Shown in pieces: positions 1 through 5,721 of a DNA stretch of 6,566 bases. The DNA is taken from contig DUKF01000180.1 in NCBI GenBank assembly GCA_013329455.1, forward strand, positions 1 through 6,566, read 5' to 3'. Origin of the DNA: Methanotrichaceae archaeon (GTDB lineage Archaea; Halobacteriota; Methanosarcinia; Methanotrichales; Methanotrichaceae). The position numbers were made by a program, and so were the translations under genes. Every line of letters begins with the position of its first letter. The stretch's first letter is position 1. The notes under the pieces were generated by a model. It did not search any database. It was not told the origin of the DNA and saw only the letters and a list, made by a program, of their open reading frames with translations.

Positions 1-1678
1 CGTCGGGCATCGGCGATGCCGAGATGAACTCCACCGGTTTGTTGAAGACGTCCTTGACGGTGACGTTCTCAAGCACCCCCTCGCCCGATTTGATCTGGAT
101 GAGGTAAGTGATCTCGTCACAGCGCTTTACGGTCTTTTGGAGGGCGATCTTTCGAACGTCGAAGATGAAATCGGTGTCGACAGTCCAGTTATCCTCCTTG
201 TTGATGTCCAGCCCTTCGCATGGCCCTACTGCGGTGACTTCAACAATATTTTCGATCGTTTTACCTATACCTACGTCATCCAGTCCTACGTCATCCAGTT
301 TGACGGTGTAGTCGGTATAGAGATCTCTGGTCTCCCCCGGCGTCAAACAATCTATAGTGGGGAACGGTGTGAATTCCGTGACATAGATCCCGGATCCGCT
401 GGTGAGGGTGTCGGTGACGTTGATTTTGGTGATATTCATGTTGCCCGTGTTAGTGATTTTGATGGTGTAATTTATCGTTTCCCCAACGTTTGCAGATGAT
501 TTATCGGCGGTCTTGGTGACTGTGTAGTTCCCATCGACGATGGCGGAGATCAACCACGTATCCTCATCGCTGACCTCCTCTCCGCAGCCAGTTCCGTTCA
601 CCACCACGGTATTCACGATACCCGAACACATATCGTCCTCGGTTTCGACGACGTAGTAGCGAGTCAGGTTCTCGGACTCGCCGGGCTCGAGGGGGTCTGG
701 CAGAGTTAGGTCGAGGCCGAGCTTCGAGTCGTTTATCTTGACTGGATCGAGGGTCACCTCTCCCACGTTGGTGACGTTGATCCAGTAGGTAATATTCGTG
801 CCGAGGCTCGGGATCGGGTTATCCATACTGTAGTTCGCTCTCTTGGTAACGTTGATGGCAGGCTCTTTTTTAGTGTTGGTGAAGGTGCAGATAGAGACCT
901 CGCCCGGATCCAAGGTTATATTGACGCTCTTGTCGCCTGCCGTGTATTCGTCATGGAAGATCGAGCCGTTGCCGAACTCAACCGACGCGTTGCCGGTACA
1001 TGTGATGTTGGTGAGGTTCCAGCAGTAAAGAGTCGCCTCGTTGATAATGTAGGTCCCCGGCAGCAAGGTATTGTTAGTCCAGTTATTCCCCGAGTTCGTG
1101 CCGTCGTCTTTCAATCCAAATTGTTCGATGAAGGTGCCACCAAGGATATCTACCCCATCGATGACGAAATCAAATTCTTGGGCGGGGTCGTTTGGATCTG
1201 CGTCCTTGATCACAGTGATGTTGGCCAGGGGGCAGACGGTGACGGTAATGTTGTCCATCGCTATGCATGACGCTAACATCTGACCATAGGTTTCATTGTT
1301 ATATACAGTTACAGCTAATTTGAAGTCTTTTTCGGCAGTAGCAGGTGGTGCGATCCAGTTGATGCTACAGGTGTTGTCGATGCCACCTTCAAAGGTGTCA
1401 TCTATCGGTACCCATTTGTTTAATGTCTCGCTCCACTCATAAGTTACCCATTTGTACTCCCAACCTGGATCACAAGGTGTGCTGCTGAACTGGTACGTCT
1501 GGCCAGTGTAATGGCATACCTGCTCCTCGTTCTGGGCCATCGCTCCGGAACATACAAAGAGAAGAGCCAGCAGCGCCGATATCAAGACGGCGGATATGCT
1601 CATCCGGCGCCATCCATTCCATTGAGGAGGCCTTCGAGATCCCAAGCGGACCATCCAACCAGAATTTTTTATGCTCAT
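1..1678 (-). CDS. Secreted modular surface protein with SpaA-like and DUF11/DUF7507-like domains (C-terminus beyond window)
   Basis: An unbroken frame of 559 codons starts at ATG 1678 and is still open at the left edge. The start is set by AGGAGGGA 7 bases upstream. A second Met at residue 26 has no such site. Residues 26-48 form a signal peptide (hydrophobic core, AMA|Q cleavage site) after an unusually long, Arg-rich N-region. Residues 49-151 are an Ig/PKD-like module. Residues 152-272 match the prealbumin/SpaA-like repeat of methanogen surface proteins (TVIKDADPNDP, LLPGTYIINEA, CTFTNTKK). Residues 273-380, 381-504 and 505 onward are successive DUF11/DUF7507-type modules (INVTKRAN, ITYWINVTNVGEVTL, YTVTKTADKS, INYTIKITNTGN). 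Many N-X-S/T sequons suggest a glycosylated extracellular protein, structural or adhesive by inference. It lies 22 bases downstream of another secreted-protein gene and is probably cotranscribed with it. The exact function is unknown, and any anchor would lie outside the window. Confidence 0.88.
   Translation of the reverse strand, partial: MSIKNSGWMVRLGSRRPPQWNGWRRMSISAVLISALLALLFVCSGAMAQNEEQVCHYTGQTYQFSSTPCDPGWEYKWVTYEWSETLNKWVPIDDTFEGGIDNTCSINWIAPPATAEKDFKLAVTVYNNETYGQMLASCIAMDNITVTVCPLANITVIKDADPNDPAQEFDFVIDGVDILGGTFIEQFGLKDDGTNSGNNWTNNTLLPGTYIINEATLYCWNLTNITCTGNASVEFGNGSIFHDEYTAGDKSVNITLDPGEVSICTFTNTKKEPAINVTKRANYSMDNPIPSLGTNITYWINVTNVGEVTLDPVKINDSKLGLDLTLPDPLEPGESENLTRYYVVETEDDMCSGIVNTVVVNGTGCGEEVSDEDTWLISAIVDGNYTVTKTADKSSANVGETINYTIKITNTGNMNITKINVTDTLTSGSGIYVTEFTPFPTIDCLTPGETRDLYTDYTVKLDDVGLDDVGIGKTIENIVEVTAVGPCEGLDINKEDNWTVDTDFIFDVRKIALQKTVKRCDEITYLIQIKSGEGVLENVTVKDVFNKPVEFISASPMPD
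271..300. repeat. 15-bp tandem duplication inside the large surface protein
   Basis: CTACGTCATCCAGTC (271-285) is followed directly by CTACGTCATCCAGTT (286-300), differing only at the last base. It adds LDDVG a second time (KLDDVGLDDVGIGK) in the module covering residues 381-504 and keeps the frame. Confidence 0.7.
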
Positions 1679-1685
1679 TTGAATA

Positions 1686-1693
1686 TCCCTCCT
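1686..1693 (-). promoter_or_regulatory. Shine-Dalgarno site AGGAGGGA
   Basis: This near-perfect anti-16S match lies in the 22-base gap between two tandem secreted-protein genes, 7 bases before ATG 1678. It fixes the first ATG as start rather than the in-frame ATG 25 codons later. The same octamer precedes the gene starting at 4397. Confidence 0.8.
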
Positions 1694-1700
1694 GGTCCCT

Positions 1701-2861
1701 CTACGGCTCTACGAGCCTGATTTCGGCGTCGGGCTGTTCAACGATGTTCACCGTCATAGTGTCGATATCATTATCTGGACAGGCTCCTGTTGCTGTGAAG
1801 AACAGTATGCAGCTAATCTCTCCAGTTGGTGGTGTGGTGTATGTCGCATTGAGAATGTTTGTTCCAGACGGCACTAGGACGCCTTGGCATGAGCCGTCTT
1901 TACTCCATCCTACTGTATTATAACAAGAGGCATTACCTTCCAGAATTACGCTATCTCCGGCACAGACTATTTGGTCTTCCCCTGCGTCTGCCGTCTGACA
2001 TTTCGAGTCAGTAAAGGTTACGGTAACCCGCTCACCGGACCCCAAAGTTATGCTCCTCCCGTTTGTAGTTGGGCTGCAAGTCGGAGGAGTAGCGAGGTTG
2101 GTGGCGCAAGAAATGCTGGTAAGCCCCCAGCCGACCGGGATAATCTCGGTCACGGTATAGGTTGATCCTGCTACTAGGGGGGCGAAAGTGTAATTTCCTC
2201 CCTCGCAGTCAAAGGTATTACCATTGTTATAGCCAACGGGACCGGTTATGTCGAACTGGAACTCGGTTTCATCGCAGCTGCAGTTATTGTAAGGGGTAAC
2301 AACCACTTTTTCGACCCTTATCCCTGGGATTATTACCTCCATCGGATCGGAACGTTTGCACTTGGACGATAAGTAAAAATCACTGCAATATGAACCTGGA
2401 CTTTGGTACACGCAATTGGAGTTTTTACCCCAACCAGTATATATATTTTCGACGTACAAATTGCTTCCACAAGGCCATTGAAGAGTATCTACGAATATTT
2501 CGTATAGATCATTTGTATTTTTTAAAAAATTGCCGAGTTTAACATATTCATCATCTTTGATCTGTTCTTCATCGGTATAAGCATCGTATACTACATATAC
2601 GCAATATGCATTCTCGGCATTGAAATCCACGATCGCGTATAGATCGGCACTAACATAACCATCAATGCAATCTCCCGATACGTATAGGACAAAACCTTGT
2701 ATGTCAACATCGTTTGATGTGCAATCGCTAGGGTCGGTATAGCAAACGGGATAAGTTCCCGCCGATGCTGACATCGATACCAGAAGGGCTGCCAGAGCTG
2801 ACACGAGAAACATATAACGTTTGCTCATTGAGCCATTCACGAATGAAGAATGGAATATCAT
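1701..2861 (-). CDS. Secreted Cys-rich protein with SpaA-like and PKD-like domains
   Basis: The protein has 386 residues. A signal peptide ends near residue 34 (YMFLVSALAALLVSMSASA, then GTYPV). Residues 35-178 are a Cys-, Tyr- and Asp-rich region that I do not recognise. Residues 181-287 resemble the prealbumin/SpaA-like fold (EFQFDITGP, STYTVTEIIPVGWGLTSISC, VTVTFTDSKC). Residues 290-376 resemble a PKD-like or Ig-like module (ADAGEDQIVCAGDSVILEG, then DTMTVNIVEQP). There are 19 cysteines after the signal peptide, as expected of a disulfide-rich exported protein. No C-terminal membrane segment is visible. ATG 2861 is chosen because GGTGATC, an exact anti-16S match, lies 3 bases upstream. ATG 2828 (residue 12, MSKRYMF) would give a more ordinary signal peptide but has no ribosome site. 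Its own stop lies 22 bases before the next gene, so the two are likely in one operon. The role is unknown; envelope or extracellular is inferred. Confidence 0.87.
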   Translation of the reverse strand: MIFHSSFVNGSMSKRYMFLVSALAALLVSMSASAGTYPVCYTDPSDCTSNDVDIQGFVLYVSGDCIDGYVSADLYAIVDFNAENAYCVYVVYDAYTDEEQIKDDEYVKLGNFLKNTNDLYEIFVDTLQWPCGSNLYVENIYTGWGKNSNCVYQSPGSYCSDFYLSSKCKRSDPMEVIIPGIRVEKVVVTPYNNCSCDETEFQFDITGPVGYNNGNTFDCEGGNYTFAPLVAGSTYTVTEIIPVGWGLTSISCATNLATPPTCSPTTNGRSITLGSGERVTVTFTDSKCQTADAGEDQIVCAGDSVILEGNASCYNTVGWSKDGSCQGVLVPSGTNILNATYTTPPTGEISCILFFTATGACPDNDIDTMTVNIVEQPDAEIRLVEP

Positions 2862-3182
2862 CTAGATCACCGCTACAACTGATATGACGTTATACTTCGA
2901 TTCGCCATCTTCGCGAAAGCTTTCAATACCGAACTCGAAGGACCCAGCGCAGATTCGGGACAAACTTGCGATCTCTCGTAGCCGGCCTCCGGCCTCAGAC
3001 GATCTAGGGCACTTTATGACCTGCCTATTCCCACCCTCAGATCTCTCATGATTAACTCCGACCGCCAGCTTTCGCCCTGATGGACCGGTTCACCCGGCAC
3101 TAAGCTCTCCTATACCCACCATCTGTCCACACCTTCTCAGCACCGCGTTCTGCCGATTAACAGGCGACGATAATTTGAACAT
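2862..3182 (-). pseudogene. 106-codon frame interrupted by one in-frame TGA (broken small gene, or structured RNA)
   Basis: On the minus strand a frame opens at ATG 3182 (start MFKLSSPVNRQNAVLRRCGQ), 4 bases after a GGAGGG ribosome site. It runs to TAG 2862-2864, with one interruption: TGA at 3090-3092, codon 31. No ATG lies in frame after the TGA to restart translation. The TAG is followed immediately by ATG 2861 of the next gene. The residues are rich in Gly, Arg and Ser (for example KLAVGVNHERSEGGNRQVIK and CPRSSEAGGRLREIASLSR), and I recognise no domain. A folded RNA remains possible. The strand has GNRA-type hairpin candidates such as GCGAAAGC (3068-3075), and the overall look faintly recalls group II intron domain I. 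That resemblance is an impression only. Codon use is less GC3-biased than in the confident genes. Confidence 0.4.
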
Positions 3183-3185
3183 GCA

Positions 3186-3191
3186 CCCTCC
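3186..3191 (-). promoter_or_regulatory. Shine-Dalgarno site GGAGGG before the interrupted frame
   Basis: GGAGGG lies 3 bases before ATG 3182. It is the main reason to think the interrupted frame at 2862-3182 was once translated. The spacing is tight. Confidence 0.4.
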
Positions 3192-3206
3192 GCGATTGCG
3201 ATTTAT

Positions 3207-3240
3207 CTTATATTTTTATTAGAAATTCTGTTATAATAAG
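3207..3240 (-). promoter_or_regulatory. AT-rich core promoter candidate for the 3182-to-1 operon
   Basis: Read on the minus strand, this stretch contains TTATTATAA (about 3240-3232) and AAATATAAG (3215-3207), both archaeal box A-like. The upstream one would place a start site near 3209, leaving a short leader that keeps the GGAGGG site. The downstream one would start too close to ATG 3182 to keep it. The whole 3200-3268 segment is strikingly AT-rich compared with both flanks, which fits a promoter for the run of minus-strand frames that follows. Confidence 0.4.
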
Positions 3241-3470
3241 CTTAATCTATTTAGATACAAATTTTATTCCATGATGAAATTGGCCGCGCCATCTCGCCCT
3301 CGGTTACGCCTTCCTCCTCGCCCTTGATTCGCATCCTTTATCCCTGGTCTCGTCGCCATCTCTTCGCCCCGGATAAACTTGAGAATCGAAAGGATCTCTC
3401 GAACCCTCTGGCCTGAAAGACCCTCTCGAACTCCAAATCTAAATTTGTGCCCTGGTTGATCATCCTACGG
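3241..3470. other. Gene-poor spacer downstream of the third secreted-protein gene
   Basis: No convincing gene is visible. A minus frame is open between TAG 3465-3467 and TAA 3264-3266 (66 sense codons, includes REILSILKFIRGEEMATRPG). Its only ATG codons lie in the second half and lack a good ribosome site. It could be a coding remnant, a small protein starting at the internal ATG (MATRPGIKDANQG...), or 3' untranslated sequence, since it begins just after the stop of the gene at 3471. No clear terminator hairpin is seen after that gene. Confidence 0.3.
3388..3431. repeat. Imperfect 17-bp direct repeat, period 27
   Basis: GAAAGGATCTCTCGAAC (3388-3404) recurs as GAAAGACCCTCTCGAAC (3415-3431), matching at 14 of 17 positions. 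It sits in the spacer just downstream of the gene at 3471-4397. Its function is unknown and it may be chance or remnant sequence. Confidence 0.35.
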
Positions 3471-4397
3471 TTATGTTGGTGTCACTTCACTTATCGACGC
3501 TTCCGGATCATCCACCATGACGATGGTCCCAATTGGGCACCAGTTAACTATCACATCATCTATCGTGTCAGGATTACCGTCTTCGTCGGGCCCCCAAACC
3601 GCCATTATGATCTGATAGGTATTGCTCTCGTAGGTTCTTACCGCGGGATCTCCTGTTACAACGCACCAGTCGGGATCAAAACAGTCATTATCGATTGTGG
3701 CCATTATTGTTGCTGTAGTCAGGTAGCTCTCAAGCTCTTCATTGGTGCCACTAAACATGGTGTTAGCATCGATTACGTACCATACTACGTTGATTCCCGA
3801 ATCGGATGGAGTGTAAGGGTAACAGAGGCCATCGTAACCCTCAACGTTATCATAGCCCGGACAGCTTGTGGTAGCTTCAGTCCAATAATCGTCGCAATCT
3901 TCATCACAGAATATCTCGGAACAAGTTATGCATGTGTAATCTGCAACGCAGATCAAGTAGCAGGTCATATCGACACAGGATTTCAATACTGTAGATCCTT
4001 CGTCTTTTAGCTGGTAGGTCACTGTGAGAACTAACATGTAGCATCCAGGCGTGCTAGGTGCGTACATTTTAATAATCGGATTGTCGTTAGCATAAGTGTC
4101 GACTAAATCCAAATCCTGGGTGCCATCACTTATGCAATCATCAGGTACGCAGTCACTCCCCCCGCATCCTGAAAGTTTGTATAGCTCCCACAGATATATG
4201 GGCCCTATTGTATAACTTCCATAATCTCCTGTTGGGGTAGCTGTTCCGACCAGATCCTCGATCAGCTCACCCGGCTCGACACTTTTCACAACTCCATTAT
4301 CGGTACAGACGCCGCACGTAAACTCTAGCGCCACTGCTGTTATCCCTGTCAGGGATAAGGCCACTAGACACAAAATTAGGGTCGCAAACTTTTTCAT
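3471..4397 (-). CDS. Secreted, acidic, Cys-rich protein of unknown function
   Basis: The protein has 308 residues. ATG 4397 is the start because AGGAGGGA (4405-4412) lies 7 bases upstream; an in-frame TTG two codons earlier is too close to that site. A signal peptide covers residues 1-23 (MKKFATLILC, LVALSLTGITAVA|LEF). The mature protein has 18 cysteines, with a dense cluster at C150, C156, C159, C164 and C168, and is rich in Asp and Glu. Residues 105-150 (IIKMYAPSTPG, MLVLTVTYQ, SCVDMTCYLIC) follow the strand pattern of the Ig/PKD-like modules in the two neighbouring minus-strand proteins. Residues 201-290 (INVVWYVIDAN, YQIIMAVWGPDEDG, VNWCPIG) may be a second such module. The C-terminus VDDPEASISEVTPT resembles the end of the 386-residue neighbour (VEQPDAEIRLVEP). 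No membrane anchor is visible. I recognise no named family. A disulfide-stabilised exported envelope protein is inferred. Confidence 0.85.
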   Translation of the reverse strand: MKKFATLILCLVALSLTGITAVALEFTCGVCTDNGVVKSVEPGELIEDLVGTATPTGDYGSYTIGPIYLWELYKLSGCGGSDCVPDDCISDGTQDLDLVDTYANDNPIIKMYAPSTPGCYMLVLTVTYQLKDEGSTVLKSCVDMTCYLICVADYTCITCSEIFCDEDCDDYWTEATTSCPGYDNVEGYDGLCYPYTPSDSGINVVWYVIDANTMFSGTNEELESYLTTATIMATIDNDCFDPDWCVVTGDPAVRTYESNTYQIIMAVWGPDEDGNPDTIDDVIVNWCPIGTIVMVDDPEASISEVTPT

Positions 4398-4404
4398 CCT
4401 CAAT

Positions 4405-4412
4405 TCCCTCCT
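4405..4412 (-). promoter_or_regulatory. Shine-Dalgarno site AGGAGGGA
   Basis: It lies 7 bases before ATG 4397 and rules out TTG 4403, which would be only 1 base away. It is the same octamer as at 1686-1693. Confidence 0.75.
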
Positions 4413-4463
4413 GTATGTAATGTTTACACTATATTTTGCGTTGTTTCTTTTGGTTGTTCTAAT

Positions 4464-4499
4464 ATATGAGTTTTGCTCTATAATATGAGTTTTGCTCTA
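4464..4499 (-). repeat. Tandem 17-bp direct repeat carrying duplicated core promoter elements
   Basis: The 17-mer ATATGAGTTTTGCTCTA occurs exactly at 4464-4480 and 4483-4499, a period of 19 bases. On the minus strand each unit reads TAGAGCAAAACTCATAT and continues into TATA-like sequence (CATATATTAG near 4468-4459, CATATTATAG near 4487-4478), with AAAAC just upstream as a possible BRE. Each copy could therefore be a core promoter for the gene starting at 4397, with start sites roughly near 4438 and 4457. Alternatively the copies are a regulator's paired operator between two divergent genes. Confidence 0.6.
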
Positions 4500-4527
4500 A
4501 ACAAACAAAGTTCTCTACTAAGGATAA

Positions 4528-4535
4528 TTTATATA
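4528..4535 (+). promoter_or_regulatory. Archaeal box A (TTTATATA) for the NodB-fold gene
   Basis: TTTATATA is a canonical archaeal TATA box, with purine-rich AAGGATAA just upstream as a possible BRE. The expected start site, about 25 bases downstream, falls near 4555-4560 and gives a leader of about 75 bases before ATG 4634. The box lies 29 bases from the repeat that probably serves the divergent gene, so the two promoters are back to back. Confidence 0.65.
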
Positions 4536-4561
4536 TGTAGAAATAGCAGACTACTTAGAGA

Positions 4562-4600
4562 AGCATGGAATGCTACAGATTTACCTGTGCATGTAAGTGA
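4562..4600 (+). promoter_or_regulatory. Leader hairpin and 11-codon upstream frame
   Basis: AGCAT-GGA-ATGCT (4562-4574) is a perfect 5-bp stem with a 3-base loop near the predicted 5' end of the message. The ATG at 4565 inside it opens a short frame, MECYRFTCACK, ending at TGA 4600. With the predicted start site this frame could be translated nearly leaderless. It may be chance. Any effect on the downstream gene is inference. Confidence 0.25.
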
Positions 4601-4633
4601 CAAAATGACAACAATTTGACTGGAGAGTTGAGC

Positions 4634-5659
4634 ATGAAGAAGATCGCGATTTATATGCTTCTGGGAGTGTTACTGATGGCAATTATGCCGCCAGCAGCAT
4701 CCCAGGAAGAAAACGCACCCATAATAAGCCTTATGATAGACGTCGACACAACGCCATCGCCGGGATATGAAGAGATCAGAGCCGCCGAGTCGAATCTCCA
4801 TACGATCTTCGGCCAGATCGCTAACCGTGATGGGACCGGGACAATCTTTTCGACTCAGGATGTCACATCTTCGCGAATAAGGCTTCTATTGGCCCAGTAT
4901 AGCGTCTTGAGTACCTTCGAGTTCGCCATATCCGGCAATCGATCCGACGACCAGCTCAGCATTTTGCCCATCTCGGAGCAGGAGGCATTGATAAAGAATT
5001 CGGTAAGGTCCGCTGAGGCGGCGAGGGTATGCGACATGAGCGATGTGAACGTCACAGGATTTATGCCCCCCGGCTTCGACCAGAACGAAGACACCTACAG
5101 AGCGATAGACAACCTCGGGTTTATGTACGATGCCGGCTTCCAGGCGGGGCTCATCTACGCGCCCGGCCACGAGGAGGACGTCTGGCCCTATATGGTGGAG
5201 GGCTACAACTTCAGCGCCGTCCCCATAAGCACCGTTGACGTCTCCGGGGAGCTTGTGCCCCTCTACGACAAGAAGGTGGCAGAAGAGGGGATGAGCGCTG
5301 CTGAATGGGGCGAGATCCTCACGACAAAGCTCGACGAGTCGGCGGCGAATGACGAGCCAATGGTCGTCCTGCTCAGCACGTCGGTATCTGGGACCGGCGA
5401 GTACCTCGGTGCTCTAATTGAGTTCCTCGACTACGCCGTATCCGAGGACGCCATCTTCGTCAACGCGAGGGATCTCGTAACGATCGCGAAGACCGGCAAC
5501 CTCACGCTCCCCGAGGGCGGGACATGGGAATGTCCAACCTGCGGCGAGGATGAGGCCATGGACCTCAACATCGTTCTGGTGGAAAAAGAGGACGCAAGTT
5601 TGGTCAACGAGAGTGAACCGAACGAAAGTAGCGACCAGGAAGCTGAAGTTGTTGCATAA
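4634..5659 (+). CDS. Secreted NodB/polysaccharide deacetylase-fold protein, probably non-catalytic
   Basis: The protein has 341 residues. ATG 4634 has GGAGAG (4622-4627) 6 bases upstream; an in-frame TTG at 4616 lies before that site. A signal peptide covers residues 1-23 (MKKIAIYMLLGVLL, PPAAS|QEE). Residues 29-285 follow the NodB fold. ISLMIDVD (31-38) matches motif 1, GFMPPGFDQNEDTYRAIDNLGF (142-163) the RPPYG-type motif, and VVLLSTSVSG (244-253) the last motif. In active members the second motif has HxxxH metal ligands and the last an LH pair. Here residues 94-105 read TFEFAISGNRSD, and the last motif has Leu-Ser-Thr. The only histidines are H56 and H179 (YAPGHEEDVWPY). Deacetylase chemistry is therefore unlikely, and carbohydrate binding or a scaffold role is inferred. 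The tail has a single CPTCG and an acidic, Ser-rich end with two sequons. It is divergent from the Cys-rich secreted-protein gene. Confidence 0.87.
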   Translation: MKKIAIYMLLGVLLMAIMPPAASQEENAPIISLMIDVDTTPSPGYEEIRAAESNLHTIFGQIANRDGTGTIFSTQDVTSSRIRLLLAQYSVLSTFEFAISGNRSDDQLSILPISEQEALIKNSVRSAEAARVCDMSDVNVTGFMPPGFDQNEDTYRAIDNLGFMYDAGFQAGLIYAPGHEEDVWPYMVEGYNFSAVPISTVDVSGELVPLYDKKVAEEGMSAAEWGEILTTKLDESAANDEPMVVLLSTSVSGTGEYLGALIEFLDYAVSEDAIFVNARDLVTIAKTGNLTLPEGGTWECPTCGEDEAMDLNIVLVEKEDASLVNESEPNESSDQEAEVVA

Positions 5660-5670
5660 TTCGAAGACTT

Positions 5671-5700
5671 GGGGGTCGGCACCCCCAATCCTTTCACTTT
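5671..5700 (+). terminator. Hairpin and pyrimidine-rich terminator after the NodB-fold gene
   Basis: GGGGGT-CGGC-ACCCCC (5671-5686) is a perfect 6-bp stem with a 4-base loop, 11 bases after the stop codon. It is followed by the T/C-rich run AATCCTTTCACTTTT, which fits transcription termination. Confidence 0.6.
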
Positions 5701-5704
5701 TCCC

Positions 5705-5711
5705 AAAAAAA
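5705..5711 (-). terminator. T7 tract after the minus-strand relic
   Basis: Seven A residues on the plus strand read as TTTTTTT on the minus strand, 10 bases beyond the TGA at 5722-5724. Oligo-T tracts alone can terminate archaeal transcription, so this may be the end of the relic gene converging on the NodB-fold gene. Confidence 0.3.
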
Positions 5712-5721
5712 GTCATGAAGC

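Noticed and set aside
137..1270. Plus-strand frames opposite the large surface protein
   Set aside because: They are mirror frames of the 559-codon minus gene, with no ribosome sites and no sensible protein features.
1470..1658. 62-codon minus frame overlapping the start of the large surface protein
   Set aside because: It is a different frame of the same strand inside the signal-peptide region, without its own ribosome site.
2981..2993. GCCGG-CCT-CCGGC hairpin as a terminator
   Set aside because: The stem is only 5 bp with no T tract on either strand, and it lies inside the interrupted frame.
2865..3180. tRNA, SRP RNA, 5S rRNA or CRISPR in the gap
   Set aside because: No cloverleaf with a proper T arm, no SRP helix 8 or 5S core motifs, and no regularly spaced direct repeats were found.
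3382..3410. GGTTCGAGA on the minus strand as a tRNA T loop
   Set aside because: The flanking bases do not form a 5-bp T stem, and no acceptor or anticodon arm lies at the right distance.
3447..4010. 187-codon plus-strand frame
   Set aside because: It is wholly antisense to the well-supported secreted Cys-rich gene, has no ribosome site, signal peptide or recognisable domain, and is a shadow of that gene.
4429..4438. AAAATATAG as box A for the gene at 4397
   Set aside because: The implied start site, near 4405-4412, would fall on or after the Shine-Dalgarno site and remove it from the message.
5414..5721. C-terminal part of the 215-codon minus frame starting at GTG 6061
   Set aside because: This part runs across the terminator and antisense to the 3' end of the NodB-fold gene. 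Only the part before about 5815 looks protein-like.
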